Part shown: positions 35,698 through 48,202 of the stretch, one piece after another
Layout of the letters: the number at the start of each line of letters is the position of its first letter
Numbering within the stretch: the first letter of the stretch is position 1
NCBI GenBank assembly: GCA_026745465.1
Contig: JACYXH010000826.1
Span: forward strand, 3,462,792-3,526,791
Direction of reading: 5' to 3'
DNA length: 64,000 nt
Origin: Lota lota
Taxonomy: Eukaryota; Chordata; Actinopteri; Gadiformes; Lotidae
Program-made: the position numbers and the translations under genes
The notes under the pieces: generated by a model
Databases searched by the model: none
The model's input: only the letters and a program-made list of their open reading frames with translations
Told to the model about the DNA's origin: nothing

Positions 35698-36674
35698 ATA
35701 ACTGGCTCTAAAATCATGACTTTGAACATTGTTTCAGAGAGGAAGAGGACTAAGTGGTCTGGTAATGAATGCCCCTGGCTGCTCTCAGTGAGTGCAGCAG
35801 TGAACTCCTAATGGAGAGGCTATGAATTAGGTCTGTATCTTCAACGCCCAGCAGACAAAATTACCTTGTAGTCCAGGGAAGCCTGCTTGTTTATTTACAC
35901 AACCTGCGTGCACCCGACCTGACTGACCAACTATTGGACTGTAGTCAGCTTCAGCCAGAGACATTGTTTACCTCGCTGAAATAATTGTATGTGAAGCACA
36001 GCGGCACATAATTACCTCTTGTGAGTTGGCTACATGACTCCAATGCTAATGCTTTGTTTAGAAAGGTGTGTGTATTCAAGCAGAAGTTCAAATCTTCAAA
36101 AGTATTGAGTGATGAATATATTTTTCCATGAATGAAATAAGCAAAAGTAATGATGCAGTAGTGAAAAAGGTGATGTTGATGATACTGGTTAAACTCATGA
36201 GTTGTGTGTAGGGGAGGTGTGGGTGTGGGTGGTTGAGATCTGTCTGTATGTGGGTACGTAGGGTGAGATGGGAGGGGGCGTGACTCTTGGGACCTGATTA
36301 GAATAAAGATGAGTCATCAATTTATCATGTTATCTCTGAACACACAACAGTAGTGGGCCAGGGTAGGAGATAAAGGTAGGAAGAGTGTGAGAGAGAAAGA
36401 GAGAAGAAGGCAGACCTTTTGTTGAGTATAGTTATATTCACTCCATGCCATCAGCAAGCCTGTTTGTTCCACTCCTCCACTGTGTATTTTAGAAACTTCT
36501 GGTAGACCTACCACTGTGTGCATGCGTGCATGTCCCTGTGTGCATGCATGCATGTGTGTGTGTGCTTGAATGTGTGGGTGTGTGTGAGCAAGAGAAAGAA
36601 AAAGATTATGGAATAATTTCCTTTCATTGTCTTTGTAGAGTCAGTGTGGCAAATTGAGAAAATAAATTAGTCAT

Positions 36675-36742
36675 TAATAATAATAATAATTGATTGCATT
36701 TATATAGCGCTTTTCTAGGAACCCAAAACGCTTTATATAGTA

Positions 36743-36794
<52 letters not shown>

Positions 36795-36803
36795 GGGGGG
36801 GGA
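36675..36803 (+). repeat. Fish retroelement fragment followed by (GT)n(G)n
   Basis: ATTGATTGCATTTATATAGCGCTTTTCTAGG...CCCAAAACGCTTTATATAG is a very common fish repeat fragment. It is followed by GT repeats (36,747-36,778) and a run of about 24 G to 36,802. The G run could form a G-quadruplex. Confidence 0.7.
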
Positions 36804-37839
36804 TGACACCTCATCAACTATCACTACTACCACACTTCATAGATTAATGTGTTCTTAAATAAGGATTGTTATCTTTGGAGTTCTATTACATTTGCCCATT
36901 TAGAATGGTGATCCATCACCATCTACTGTTGAATGTTGACCTTTTGGTGACCAAAATTGAGGCTATTGCACTGACAAAACCAACGTGGTAGTCCACGATT
37001 ACCCAGCCTTTCTTTTTTTGGAATTATATTGGATTATATAGTGTTTTATCCCTTTTGTGATAGCTTTTTTTCAGAGAGACCCTCACTTCAATAGACTCAA
37101 ATGTTTTATATGAGTGTTCCCCTGAACTCTTTGGAGTACTTTGTTGAGAGAAGGTGGACCACTTTCCCCCCCAAAAGTGGCATTAACAGACAAGGTGGAT
37201 GGGAACATTTCTGCAACACGTGGGAGAACGAAATAAAAAGCACAAAATAACGTACAAATATTTATTTGCCAATTAAATAGTCTCTGTAGAGTTTTTGTGT
37301 TGCATAAAACATTAACATTTTCACACAAATAATGGCCTCTCGTTTGTAGTTCTGTATGATAAAGTCTTTCCACTGACCCCGGAGACACCACATGGCTAGC
37401 CCTTAGTGGTATCCCAAACGCTGGTAGAGAACCACAGTTCTATTTCACTGGTCAACATTATTCCTCTTTTTTTTTTGTTACCCCAGAGATATTGGTGAGT
37501 CTTTTCCCTGGAGCATTTCAGAGACTGCAGGTAGGACAGTTTGGCCCTTCCCCTGTAATGAAATAGATTCAATTCTGGTTCGGTTGGGACCAACATTGCT
37601 TTTTGGAAACTTTGAAAAGTAGACCTAGAAGAGACGCTGTGGTGGCCTGTACGGGCCTGAAAGGTGCCAGTAGATACTTCCAAAATGATGTCATTGTCTA
37701 GGGCAGCATTAAGTAGCCAAGTGTCAAGTGATGAGGTTCCTTGATAGATTTATAAATTGTATTTAGTTATTTAGTTTGTAAAACTATAGGTCATAGCTTA
37801 CAAGTAGGATAAAGATTAAGATTGTTAAATTAAAAATGT

Positions 37840-38005
37840 ATTAAAAAATGTCGGCTCTAGAGACATTTGTCGATTCTGGGCTACTGAAAAACATGGTGGT
37901 GCATCAATGCGGGCTCCGTGGGAGACGACATGCTCCCTATGTATATAATGGGCTCATTCTAAGGTAATGAAAACACAACGATACTTATGTTCATGGGACT
38001 ATACT
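37840..38005 (-). mobile_element. MITE-like element, copy B (inverse of the copy at 3.6 kb)
   Basis: The reverse complement reads CATTACCTTAGAATGAGCCC...ACATAGGGAGC...CCACGGAGCCCGC...CACCACCATGTTTTTCAGTAGCCCAG. It aligns by eye with bases 3,755-3,855 of copy A. No coding capacity. Boundaries are approximate. Confidence 0.6.
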
Positions 38006-38689
38006 ATGGTGCCCAGATGTGCGTGAACTCACACTTTCGGGGTTGTTATATGGTGTGAATTATATTACTGTAGCCTACCTCCACTAGCCAATGTTAGTCT
38101 CATCATACACCACCTGTTGGCCCTAAATTTGTGGTTTACGTTATTACTAACACTTGTTTAATAGGTATTTTCATTGATACTTATTATATTGAGATTTGCT
38201 AACCGAGAGCACGTCTCTGGTTCGCCTATTTATAAATATTATCTTATGTAGTTCCCTCTTGTTCTTGAGCATCGGACACATATGCGGTCCATTTTTTTTA
38301 GAAATCCTCCATAGTCTATTATGATACAGCAAACAGGTCTTTATCCAAATCGACATATAATGTATACATTAATATACAGTTCGTATTAACTAGTGCAAAT
38401 ATCAAAAATATTTGCAGGGGATAGAACGTCTGAGCTGTTAATGTCTTACACATCGAGTGCACCATCTTGAATTGTGCTCGGTGACATACCACCAGATGAA
38501 AAGCTAAGCCAATCAGGTAAGAGCATGGGGATCTTTTAATCTATGATTAGCTTTCGGTTCCGATATGACATTGCCTAACACCCTGACACCAGTGGTAAGA
38601 TAATGGGCTGATGGACTTGGAGTAATCAGAAGTCAAGTTGAACGTGCACTGCACTGATAAACAGTGGAGCCTTACTTTCTCTCCTCCCA

Positions 38690-38905
38690 ACATCCACGTG
38701 CAAAGTTACCTTCCCTCCAAACCTTCACATTCAATGCTACTTTCCTCCAAACCTCCACACCCAATGTCACTATCCCTCTTCAAAACCTCCACTTCCAATA
38801 TCTCTCCCTGTTTGAAACCTCCACTTCCAATGTCTCTCCCTGTTCAAAACCTCCACTTCCAATGTATCTCCCTGTTCAAAACCTTCACTTCCAATGTGCC
38901 TTGGA
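38690..38905 (+). repeat. 32-bp minisatellite, about seven copies
   Basis: The unit CAAAACCTCCACTTCCAATG plus TCTCTCCCTGTT repeats at roughly 32-base spacing, more diverged at the left (29-33 base units). Open frames across it on both strands are artefacts of the repeat. Confidence 0.9.
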
Positions 38906-40284
38906 GAGCAAGGTCGCTTTACTGTAGGACTGCATGCGAGGCTGCGGCTCAAACTGAGCATATACTCTGATATGCTCTGTTTGAGCAATCAACTGATTGC
39001 TGAAGGAAACTCTTAAAAAAGGAAGATTGTCTGGTGATAAAATGGTAATGGCATCGTTGGAGAGCAGGGAGTGTGTGAGTGTGGACACCATTAATTAATC
39101 ACACTTTGAAGCACACGTAACATTGTACTCAAATTGAAAATAGAAAAAGCTCCTGCTTCAACATTTCAGATTTTCAGTGACCGATTAATGATTAAAAGAG
39201 CAGAAAGAAAGCCTTCTGAGACTTGACCACATAAGGAAATATAAATATAAAAATAACCAACATTTTCTTATTTCACATACTTGTATAACAAATCAGATGC
39301 TTCCAATTAAGGCTCTCAACTAAAACATATTTAACATGGCATCTCCAATGAGCCAATAAGCAGGTGGCAGACCACTGATTGCACGTTGAACCTCCTGCTG
39401 TGTTGTTAGTATCAAACATCACAGTAAGAAAGACGAAAGAAAGACGTGTATACACTTTAATTCAGTTGCTATATATTTGCCCATCTGACATAGTCATGGT
39501 TAAAGAGGAATTCCCCCTCTTTCGCCCAGTAAAAATGTTTTAGTATCGCTTGCTAGCAAGTTTCTCTAATTGGAAGTACATGTCAGTCCTTTGTAACGTG
39601 TGTATTATTTTTGTAAAGAAAATCAGTCTGTTGATTGATATGTCAATGCACAGCCACCATGTCGACCTCAAAGTGTGGATGATTTGATACGATCCATGTG
39701 TGCACTGTCAACAAAAGGAAGGAATATTAATGCTAGCCATTTGATTGCATGATGCGTTTGCGAAAAAACACTCAAACTAAAAGCTACACTTTTGTTTCAC
39801 ATTTATATGCATGCATGCACACACACAAACACATCCACACACACACACACACTCACATGCCACTGAGAGTGTTCTACACATCTGCAGTATAAATAATGCT
39901 GCACCTGTTTTTGAAGGCAAGTGTGTACAAAGTTAAATACTGACTCAGGAGCAGAGTTCTGAATCAAACAGTTGCCATGGAGACGTGCCCATGTACGTCT
40001 TTTCAGAAGACTATTGAGCAATCCCCGGTGTGACCAAGACGCTGTGACCAACTGCATGTAGAACAAAATGGAAAGTGTTGCTATGCTCTGGAACACTGAT
40101 GTCTGTGGTAGTCCAAATAGACCAATTGTATGATGAGCTTGTGTTTATGTGGTCGATCGAGAAGATGAGAGGCAGCCAAAAAGAGATTATGCATTGTCTA
40201 TTAGGTTGTTTTGGTCATGTTTTGAAACCCTAACTTTTTTTGTAGTTTCAGCAGTTCAGCAGTGACACTCAAACTGGAGCAGGA

Positions 40285-40432
40285 TTATCTAGTGGCTCGG
40301 ATGTTTGTGTTTCAACTACCAAGTAAGCCTCCTTGAGCAAGATGCTGAACCCTTACTTGTTCCATATCTACTCATCAAAAAATTTTCACAAGCTGCATTG
40401 GATAAAAGCGTCGGCTAAAGGACTAAAATAGT
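40285..40432 (+). mobile_element. SINE (tRNA-derived type)
   Basis: The 3' end GCATTGGATAAAAGCGTCGGCTAAAGGACTAAA is the characteristic tail of a widespread fish SINE family. The preceding TCTAGTGGCTCGGATG...CCTTGAGCAAGATGCTGAACCC matches the usual body. Better preserved than the copy at 16.1 kb. Confidence 0.75.
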
Positions 40433-41774
40433 TTATAGTATTCACTCTGCCTCTCTCTTGGATAACTTTCTGGCAAAGCTCTCAAATACAACCTCATCCA
40501 CGTCAAGGTTGTTTGTCTTCGATCAAGATTGAAGACACCTTTCCATAATTTAACTCTACTCAGCACGAATCCGGACTGCATACCTGAAATAAAGTAATTT
40601 GCTATAATATTAGCCCCCTAACGTTAATTCCCTTGACTGAACAACTGTTTTGTACAAGGGGTCACAGCTAATGGGGAAAATTAATCTGCTGGCAGGTTGC
40701 ATCCCCAGTTGGCGTGGTTGTCATAACAGCGACTTGAAAAGCTTTCAATGAGATCATTCAAGAAAACCAAATACATCAAAGCACTGATGCGTTCATACCG
40801 ATGTGTCAAAGTATTGGTTTGTTAACGTCTTTCAGTCTTGTCTTTGTGTAGGAAGTATTTCTGATGAAGCAGAAACTTGATGCCTCAGGTATCGTGGTTT
40901 CGGGGCTAGGCATGACTCGAAGAGTGGTAAAGATTCAACACAAATTAGTTTATTCAGAGATACAAGGTCTACGGATATGCACTCTGGAGGTGGTTCATGA
41001 AGCATCTGCCGGACCAAGGGCAATCTTCAGTCTATACAGGTATGGGCGGAATGGTAAAGAAGCCACACTTATAGGGTCTGATTTATCTCAGATCCATAAA
41101 ACCTTAATTGTCTTGACCACTCTATGTATAGAAGCAGAAACTAGTCAGAACTGGTGTTCTACGAATGTGTAGTCCAATAAGTTAATAATGTTAGCTTTAA
41201 TATCGTGTGGTCTAATGAGGTAATAGAATAACATTATTTACAGCACTTCAGAGCCTGCAGAGTTAATTGAAACAAGGGAACATGAAAGCTACTGAGTGTA
41301 ACAACACCAGGTTTGAACACGTGGATATGTTGTATGCCGTTCAAAACCCAACATTTGACGTCAAACCAGGAAGGACTGTGGTTTGATGGAGAAAACTGAG
41401 ATTGGACGAAAGACTCACTGCCTCTATCAGTGTTCGCATAGTGATGTTAGCGAGAGCAAGAGTGAAAAGAGAATGTGTCTGTGTGTGTCAGTTTGTCAAT
41501 CTGTCCCTGTGTCTATAGAGCTCACTTTGTCCCCATTCTGCATACACACACTCACCTCCTCTTCTTCTTTAGATCACTCACGTGGCAGCTCTCAAACAGA
41601 TCAACGGCAATGGGGGACAATGGGACCTCTCGGGTCGATCTCCTCCCTGCCTCCGCACTCCCGGCGCTGACGAGAGCGACGGGCATCTCAGTAGACAGGC
41701 CCCGCGGTGTTCGCCCCCCGCCACAGTCCGACGATAGGCCGGCACCTCTTGGATGCGGATTTCACCAAGGAGGC

Positions 41775-42410
41775 CTCCCCCCCCCCCCCCCCCCCAGCCT
41801 GCTCCAAAAGATAAAAAGCATCTGTGCGCAAACGTGATCCCCTCTTCCTCCTCCCCCTCCTCCTGCACCCCCTCCACCTACCTCCTCCCCATCCTCCTAA
41901 GCAGTTCCTCCTCCCCATCCCCCCCTTCTCTTGCTCCACGCCCCCCCCCCCCCCCCCACTCCTCCGCATCCCACATCTTCCTCCTCCTCCTCTCCATTTT
42001 GCTTCTCCTGCGTCGAGCGTGATGCGAACTAAGCGTAACGAATGGCCTTGCAGTTTGTAAAGCTGCTTTGTGGCGCAGGAGCCTGATGTTGACCAAAGGG
42101 AAATCACGCACGTTTAGCGTCACCGAATAGCATGCCTGCGAAGTACGTATTTGGTAGTGTATGTTTTAAGTTAATATTTAACTTTGGAAGGGAAGGCCCT
42201 GTACATTATACGACCAAACACCATTGGTGCTTTATAGTGTGTCAGTCAGTGGGCCTATCGTATGAGATCTCTTGTAAACAACATGGTTTTGATCTTCCTC
42301 CTCTATCTCTTCCCTCTATCTCTTCTGTTGCCCACAAGCTCGAGGGCTCCATCACCCCCCCCCCCCCCTTCCCCCCCCCCCCCCCCCCCCCCCCCCCCTT
42401 CCCTTTCCCC
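41775..42410. repeat. Cluster of long poly-C tracts
   Basis: Runs of about 17-40 C lie at about 41,777-41,795, 41,940-41,957 and 42,354-42,410, joined by TCC-rich DNA. The block can form G-quadruplex (minus strand) and i-motif (plus strand) structures. A CpG-richer patch at 41,600-41,760 precedes it. Proline- or glycine-rich open frames here are not credible genes. Confidence 0.9.
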
Positions 42411-42851
42411 AACGTCTGCATTGCTTTTCGTCTCGGCGTTGTGTCACGCACGGGCTAAAAGAGTGGTTCACGTGACTCGTTTTATCTTTCCCCCCCCCAG
42501 CGTAGGTTGAGACAGTGGATGGACGGTCTCTGATGTGATAGTGCGTGTTGGTTAGAACCCGAGGTGATTTTGAGAAAGGAAAGAGTGATGGATGGGCCTA
42601 AACCCTAGGGGTCAGTTCTGACTCTATTGGAAGAGATTTACCGAATGCTACTAGAGATATTCGGTATCAGATATTCAGTCGCGCGACTTAACGCAAGGTC
42701 TTTCAGAAACACATAATAGGCCCATCATTTGTTTTATAATATAACATACCACCAAGAGAGAACACACGCGAAACTCATTTTTCTTTCTTTTTTGACACAA
42801 ACAAAGTTGATACAGAAAGAAGTAGGCTATTAAATAAAATAAATTAATATT

Positions 42852-42857
42852 TTTATT
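42852..42857 (-). terminator. Candidate polyadenylation signal of the receptor gene
   Basis: TTTATT on the + strand is AATAAA on the minus strand, 315 bases after the receptor stop codon. It is the first canonical signal downstream of the stop. A short 3' UTR of about 330 bases is implied. Confidence 0.4.
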
Positions 42858-43171
42858 TTTGAATCCACAAAGGTTACTAGGCCTACATCAAATCACAAAG
42901 GCCTAGCGAGGGCAATGCCAACATATCATGGAGACCAACGGAACGCAGAGGGCTGCGTTTCCTATTAAATAACACACACAACGTTCCATGCTTACAATGT
43001 CATACAAAAAAAAAAAAGCTATTCATAGGATATGCAGCCAAGTCTCAAAGACAACATCATTGTGTACAGAAAGAGCCACGATCAACGTATACATGCGTCC
43101 ATCATCCATGAAATAGTCATAATAATCTCGTTTTTTTCTAAACCGGTTCAGCCGGTGTGTTGTTCAAAGTT

Positions 43172-44197
43172 TTAGGTGTTAGCGGCATTGTTACTGAAGG
43201 AACAAGGCAACAGCAGTTTTTGCGCACGCATTCTGAATTTCTGGTCGCGCACGCTGTAAATGATGACATTCCAGCCGCTGTTTGTTGCCAATATCCAAAA
43301 GGAGAAAAAAGAGAAGTTGCACCATTCATTTCCAAGGACATTTCCCACAACAAAAACAGCGATAGGCGTAAACGAGGCGGTGAAGACGAGCGTTAACGTC
43401 CCGATAATTTTGGCTGCTTTTATGTCCGAGAATGTGGGTTTGGATGCGCTTTGGCACTCGCTCTCGGCAAGATGTTTTCTGCGCTTGGAGTATTTTCTAA
43501 TGGTGGACAGCGATATTATGTTTATGACTACTGTGCCGCCGAGGAGAGTAAAATCAAAAGTTGGAAAAAGGAGAAGTATGTTCCACGCGCGGGTTGGAAA
43601 CTCGCCAATCGTACCGAGTGCGTAATTGCACATCCGGCTACAGGAGTTGTACTCGAGCGCTATCTCGTTGCTGAAAATGATGGGAGACACAGCGAGGAAA
43701 AAACTCCCAACCCACGAGAAGATGATGAGTATTGTTGTCCTCTTGCGCGTGATCACCGACTCCTTGTGTAGCGGTCTCAACACGGCGATGCTCCGTTCAA
43801 TGGTCAACAGGAATATGGTCGAGATGGACACCAAGGTGCAGCCCGCGAAGACGGGGCCGATGATGTTGCACGGGTGAAAACGTATTGCCTGGGAGTTGTA
43901 CGAGATCCAGTCCGGTGCGGAGTCCCGCAACATGAGGGACACCTCTGCGTAAACGGTGAGTGGCACCACGAACATGCCCACGGCGAAGTCCGCCACCGCA
44001 AGCGACGCCTTGAGGTACCCCTGCGGCGTGTGGAAGTGTTTGGTTCCCATCACCACGGCCAGCGTGATAAAGTTCCCCAACAAGATGGCGAGAATCAATA
44101 GGACCAAAAAAACCACCAGGAGTATCTTGTTTGTCAGCGTGCAGCAGCACAGGGTGCAGTGCGCCGCGTCCGTGTCCGTGTCCTCCGACATGCTCAT
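43172..44197 (-). CDS. Intronless class A (rhodopsin-like) G-protein-coupled receptor, orphan type
   Basis: A single open frame of 341 codons with seven hydrophobic segments. Landmarks: GN (41-42, TM1), SLAVAD with Asp70 (TM2 sodium site), Cys110 before TM3 and Cys residues in the second extracellular loop, ERS at 134-136 where most relatives have DRY, FTASFTP in TM6 where CWxP is usual, and NVIIY at 310-314 in place of NPxxY. A basic third intracellular loop and a short tail with one Cys near the end follow. The N-terminus is short, with a CCC cluster and no N-glycosylation sequon. The overall look is closest to aminergic or adenosine-like receptors, but I cannot assign a subtype. TM3 lacks the aspartate that binds amines (segment NIIGPVFAGCTLVSIS), arguing against a classical amine receptor. 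Two ATGs, at 44,197 and 44,191, are possible starts; I took the first. The CDS is more GC-rich than its surroundings, as usual for single-exon receptor genes. Confidence 0.9.
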   Translation of the reverse strand: MSMSEDTDTDAAHCTLCCCTLTNKILLVVFLVLLILAILLGNFITLAVVMGTKHFHTPQGYLKASLAVADFAVGMFVVPLTVYAEVSLMLRDSAPDWISYNSQAIRFHPCNIIGPVFAGCTLVSISTIFLLTIERSIAVLRPLHKESVITRKRTTILIIFSWVGSFFLAVSPIIFSNEIALEYNSCSRMCNYALGTIGEFPTRAWNILLLFPTFDFTLLGGTVVINIISLSTIRKYSKRRKHLAESECQSASKPTFSDIKAAKIIGTLTLVFTASFTPIAVFVVGNVLGNEWCNFSFFSFWILATNSGWNVIIYSVRDQKFRMRAQKLLLPCSFSNNAANT

Positions 44198-44460
44198 CGG
44201 GTGCCTTCACCGTGAGGCGTGAGGGGAAATGGCATTGGTTTACTGTTTCGGAGCCGAGGACGCACGCGTCTCCAGAGGCATACTACTGTCTACAGCACGA
44301 GCAGCAGCTGCAGTAAACTCCTCTGGCTTCGGGACATGACGCACGCTCTCTGCACTCTCACGCACTGATGCTGACACTCGTCCGGCAGCCTCTATACGGG
44401 ATGGAACAGATGACACCATAGTTAAACTCGACAGCAGTTGTAGTAGTAAATACATATGAC
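44198..44460 (-). promoter_or_regulatory. Probable 5' region of the receptor gene
   Basis: The 260 bases upstream of the receptor start (minus strand) are CpG-richer than the flanks. A TATAGA-like box occurs near 44,393-44,398 on the minus strand. No splice signals suggesting a 5' coding exon were seen. Assignment as core promoter is inference from position and composition. Confidence 0.35.
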
Positions 44461-45044
44461 ACAGCTGGATTTCACAACCCTTAAACCACTATAAGGTTTT
44501 ATCCTCCCAATCCAAACATAACAAACCAACGGTCTCGTATTCCAATTCGTGCTTTTAAATACATTCATCCATGAACGCAATCTTATTTAACTCACTTAAA
44601 TATGACAGGAATAGACTGTTAATTATTATTATTATTATTATTCATTATTATTTTCTACCTTTAATTGTTATACAGTAGTTAATGTACTCAAACACGTCCA
44701 GGCTATCCAAATAGCGCCCTCATTACGCTCCGCGACGGTAAAAACAGAGGCGAAATAGACCAACGATGTTATCTCAATAGCACACTGAAAAGACAAAGAT
44801 GCCACATTACACATGGAAAATCGAAATATGCAGGCAGTCCTTCCCACACTGGTACATAAACTTTAACAGATAACACAGTTAGGAAAGCCATTGGTCCGCG
44901 ATGTGGCCACGCCCAGAGAGATTTGGCCTCAATCGTCCGCCCCTATTTAAGTGACAGTTCCTCGGATCTTCCCCACTCAAATCAATCAATCTGTGGTAAC
45001 TGTATTTCCTGTATACTACTACTTATCGTTTTACCACACACAGA

Positions 45045-45045
45045 A

Positions 45046-45126
<81 letters not shown>
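45045..45126. repeat. (CA)40 microsatellite
   Basis: An uninterrupted CA run of about 80 bases. A weaker GT run lies at 45,558-45,598. Confidence 0.97.
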
Positions 45127-45130
<4 letters not shown>

Positions 45131-45563
45131 TGTTATACAGAAAAGCCACATTAGGAAATCAATGTGTTTATTTTATAGTTGTATAAAATATCAACGTTTG
45201 GCTCAAACCCTTACAGTGGACACTGCAAAACAAAGCCTAATAATCCCATGGCAATGTGTTTGTGGTGGGTAATCTCTTATCCAGGGGTCATAGTGTTCGG
45301 CATAGGTCTTTCAAGGCATGGCTTCAACTATGATAGAAGCCATATCAGACATCCATGTGCAGAACACACGTCTGCTTCTGTAAGACGATGTATACAAAAA
45401 GTCAGACTTGCTTTTTGATACTCTGTTGAAGTTAAACATTCTGAAACACACAAGCACTATATTGTAACTTTTTGTGGAGGCATATGCATGTGCATGTTCC
45501 TGTGTGTGTGCAAGCATGCATCTGTGTATGCAGGTGTGTGTTTCCCTGAGCATGCGTGTGTGT

Positions 45564-45600
<37 letters not shown>

Positions 45601-47409
45601 AAGAGCTCGGAAGAGTGCAGCAGCAAGACACTTTTTAAGGTACTTGAAGGTAAAAAAGGCTCTTTGGAAAAAGGTTGAGGTTTGCCTGTGTAAACCAGAA
45701 CCTTGTCTGCAGAAGAAGAACTCAGACAACCTGCCTAAGTTATACCCTAGCGGGACTTGACATTTCCCTCTAAAGTTCACTCAGGACATTCTAGTGGCAT
45801 TTCAGGAACACTGCGTAAATGGAGCAATTTATTTGATGGCCACTGTCCCTCGGTTACCTATGTGGTAACTTTTGAGAACAACCTGGACAATTTGGGCAGT
45901 AGAGAGAAAGACCATTATGTCATCCATACGTTGACAGTTACTCAGTAGATTATTTAGGTTAACCAGATGTTTTAAAATACTAAATATTATAAAGACCATG
46001 TCCAGCTTTGTTCTATTGGTGACCCAACAACATGGGCAGCACAGCTGATATCAGATGCTGCATCCCTTGTTGCCACAGAGACCAATGTCTGGTGCGCTGT
46101 CTAGAGTGGGACGTCGGTCTCTTTTGGACAGCATAGAGATGGAGATCTATGCAGTAGGTAAACAGACAAATACCACTTAGCATGCCTGAAGAAAACACAG
46201 TGCTATGCATAATGCTTTGGGGAGAGGACGTGCTTGTCAGTTATAGAGGTAGGCTGTGCCCAAAGGGAACTTTCTGCCGTGGGTCAAATGTTGAACCAAA
46301 GTATTTTACTGCTAATTAGGAGCTGTCCTGTACAACTGCCATCTAGTTGGCCATGAAAGATGTATTAAGGCACTCACCATTTGATTCAAATGGTGAACAG
46401 GTGCCCACTATGACCAAATGCAGTTTGGAACTCGGTTTAAACAGTAGCTATCATGTAAAATCATGTGAGTGCCATAAATAGAAAAGGATGCAATTACTAG
46501 TTTTATCTCTGTCTTACAGCCACTTTCCTCCCAAGCAAAGTCTATTTTTGAAAAGAGGACATATTGCAATCTCATGAGGCTGGAATTCAAAGTAAGTTGT
46601 AAAAATGTAAAGATGAACAGAAGGAATGGGCCCTGCATGATTTCTGTGTGTGTGTTTCCGGTATCTCCAAGCCTAAGTAATGTAAAATGATAAACCACTT
46701 GCCAAATGCCATGGCAACACAAGGGGAAAAATTATTATTGAATCCTATAATGAAAGAACAAAAACAAAAACAAATCTGTCCTCAGAAGGAGCCACATGTA
46801 CATGGCTGACATTACATAATAACCCAGATTATGCAAATGGATAATTAACAAAGCAGAGACATAGAGGAAATTATAGTGTATAGTAACACAGGGAGGTATA
46901 GAGGAGAGAGAGAGTGAGTGAGTGAGACAGAAGGACAGAAAGACAGACCGAAAAAGAGATGCAGAGAATGAGAGTCAGAAAAAGAAGAGAGATAAAGAAA
47001 GAGACAGAAAGAAGAGCTTGAGACAGAAAAAGAGAGCGATGCAGATGGAGAGAGAAAGAGACGGAAAGAGAGAGAGAATGAAGTATTTACCATGGAGGAC
47101 GACAACCAGGCAGAAAGCACCTAATCTCACGGCTGACTTCCCTGCTGTCACAGATATGGCGCTGAGTCGACTGGGCATGCAGGCTCCCCTGAAACCAGGA
47201 GGGGTCTGCTGTGACCGTGATGGGCATGGAGACAGACAAGCAGACCTGGAGCTAGAGCCCTGCCTCCTGGGCCACTGACCCACATATCAACTGGTCCCAC
47301 CGGCCCTTTAATACCTACAATCCCAACATTACCCCAATACTGAACATATACCCTGGTCCCATATACCCTGGTCACATATACCCCTTAGCAGCCCTCCCTT
47401 ACATACTTA

Positions 47410-47880
47410 CATACTGTCACTAACATACCCCCCATCCCTAATGTCCCAAACGTACGCTGTTGCTATCATACTACCGGTCCCTATCGTACGCTGTTCACTA
47501 ACATACCTCCGATCCCTAACGTATGCTGTTCACTAACATACCTCCGATCCCCAACGAACGCTGTTCACTAACATGCCTCCGATCCCCAACGAACGCTGTT
47601 CACTAACATGCCTCCGATCCCCAACGAACGCTGTTCACTAACATGCCTCCGATCCCCAACGAACGCTGTTCACTAACATACTCCGATCCCTAACGTATGC
47701 TGTTCACTAACATACCTCCGATCCCCAACGAACGCTGTTCACTAACATGCCTCCGATCCCTAACGTATGCTGTTCATGAACATAATCCTGTTATGTACTT
47801 TGTTCACTTAAATACCCCAAGTTACTAACGTGCGGTGTTCACTAATATAACCCAAGTCCCTAACGTACACTGTTCACAAA
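47410..47880 (+). repeat. 35-bp minisatellite, about 11-12 copies
   Basis: The unit CACTAACATGCCTCCGATCC followed by CCAACGAACGCTGTT repeats with 34-36 base spacing. Copies are nearly identical from 47,535 to 47,700 and diverge outwards on both sides, as expected of an array homogenising at its centre. No open frame persists through it. Confidence 0.93.
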
Positions 47881-48164
47881 CATACCCCCGATGCCTAATG
47901 TAATTTGTTTGCATGGTAATATGTGTGTGTGTGTACGTGTGTGTCTGTGTGTATATGCGTATGTGTTTGCATGGTAATATGTAGGTTGTGTGTGAGTGTG
48001 TGTGGGCATGTGCATGGTAATATGTGTGTGTGTGTGTGCACTCATGTACGTGTGTTTGTGTGTGTGTGTGTGATTTCAGTTGAAAGGAGGGATCTTACCA
48101 CTGCGTGCCTCCCATTAGAGGTCTCCAGCCCTCTCTCCTGTGAACCTGGTACTTTGAGCACCAG

Positions 48165-48202
48165 GCCAAGACAAGACAAGACAAGACAAGCCAAGCCAAG
48201 CC
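48165..48202 (+). repeat. Pentanucleotide array AAGAC/AAGCC
   Basis: About seven five-base units, four ACAAG/AAGAC followed by three CCAAG. Confidence 0.9.

Larger units (their letters stand above)
35391..43171. other. Intergenic region between ndufaf6 and the receptor gene
   Basis: No coding exon recognised. The interval holds an (AT)n run at 35,665-35,693, a GT/G tract at 36.75-36.80 kb with a fish retroelement tail, an inverted MITE at 37.8-38.0 kb, a 32-bp minisatellite at 38.7-38.9 kb, a SINE at 40.3 kb and very C-rich DNA at 41.6-42.5 kb. A non-repetitive segment at about 35,930-36,060 with ATAATTA-type homeodomain sites might be a conserved non-coding element; this is only an impression from its composition. 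Confidence 0.6.

Noticed and set aside
41475..42510. Proline-, glycine- and serine-rich open frames on both strands
   Set aside because: Produced by poly-C and TCC-rich tracts. The only plausible start, an ATG at about 41,611 (MGDNGTSRVDLLPAS), has no homology and runs into the homopolymer.
43260..44316. Plus-strand and alternative minus-strand open frames overlapping the receptor
   Set aside because: Shadows of the intact 341-codon receptor frame, which alone shows membrane segments and family motifs.
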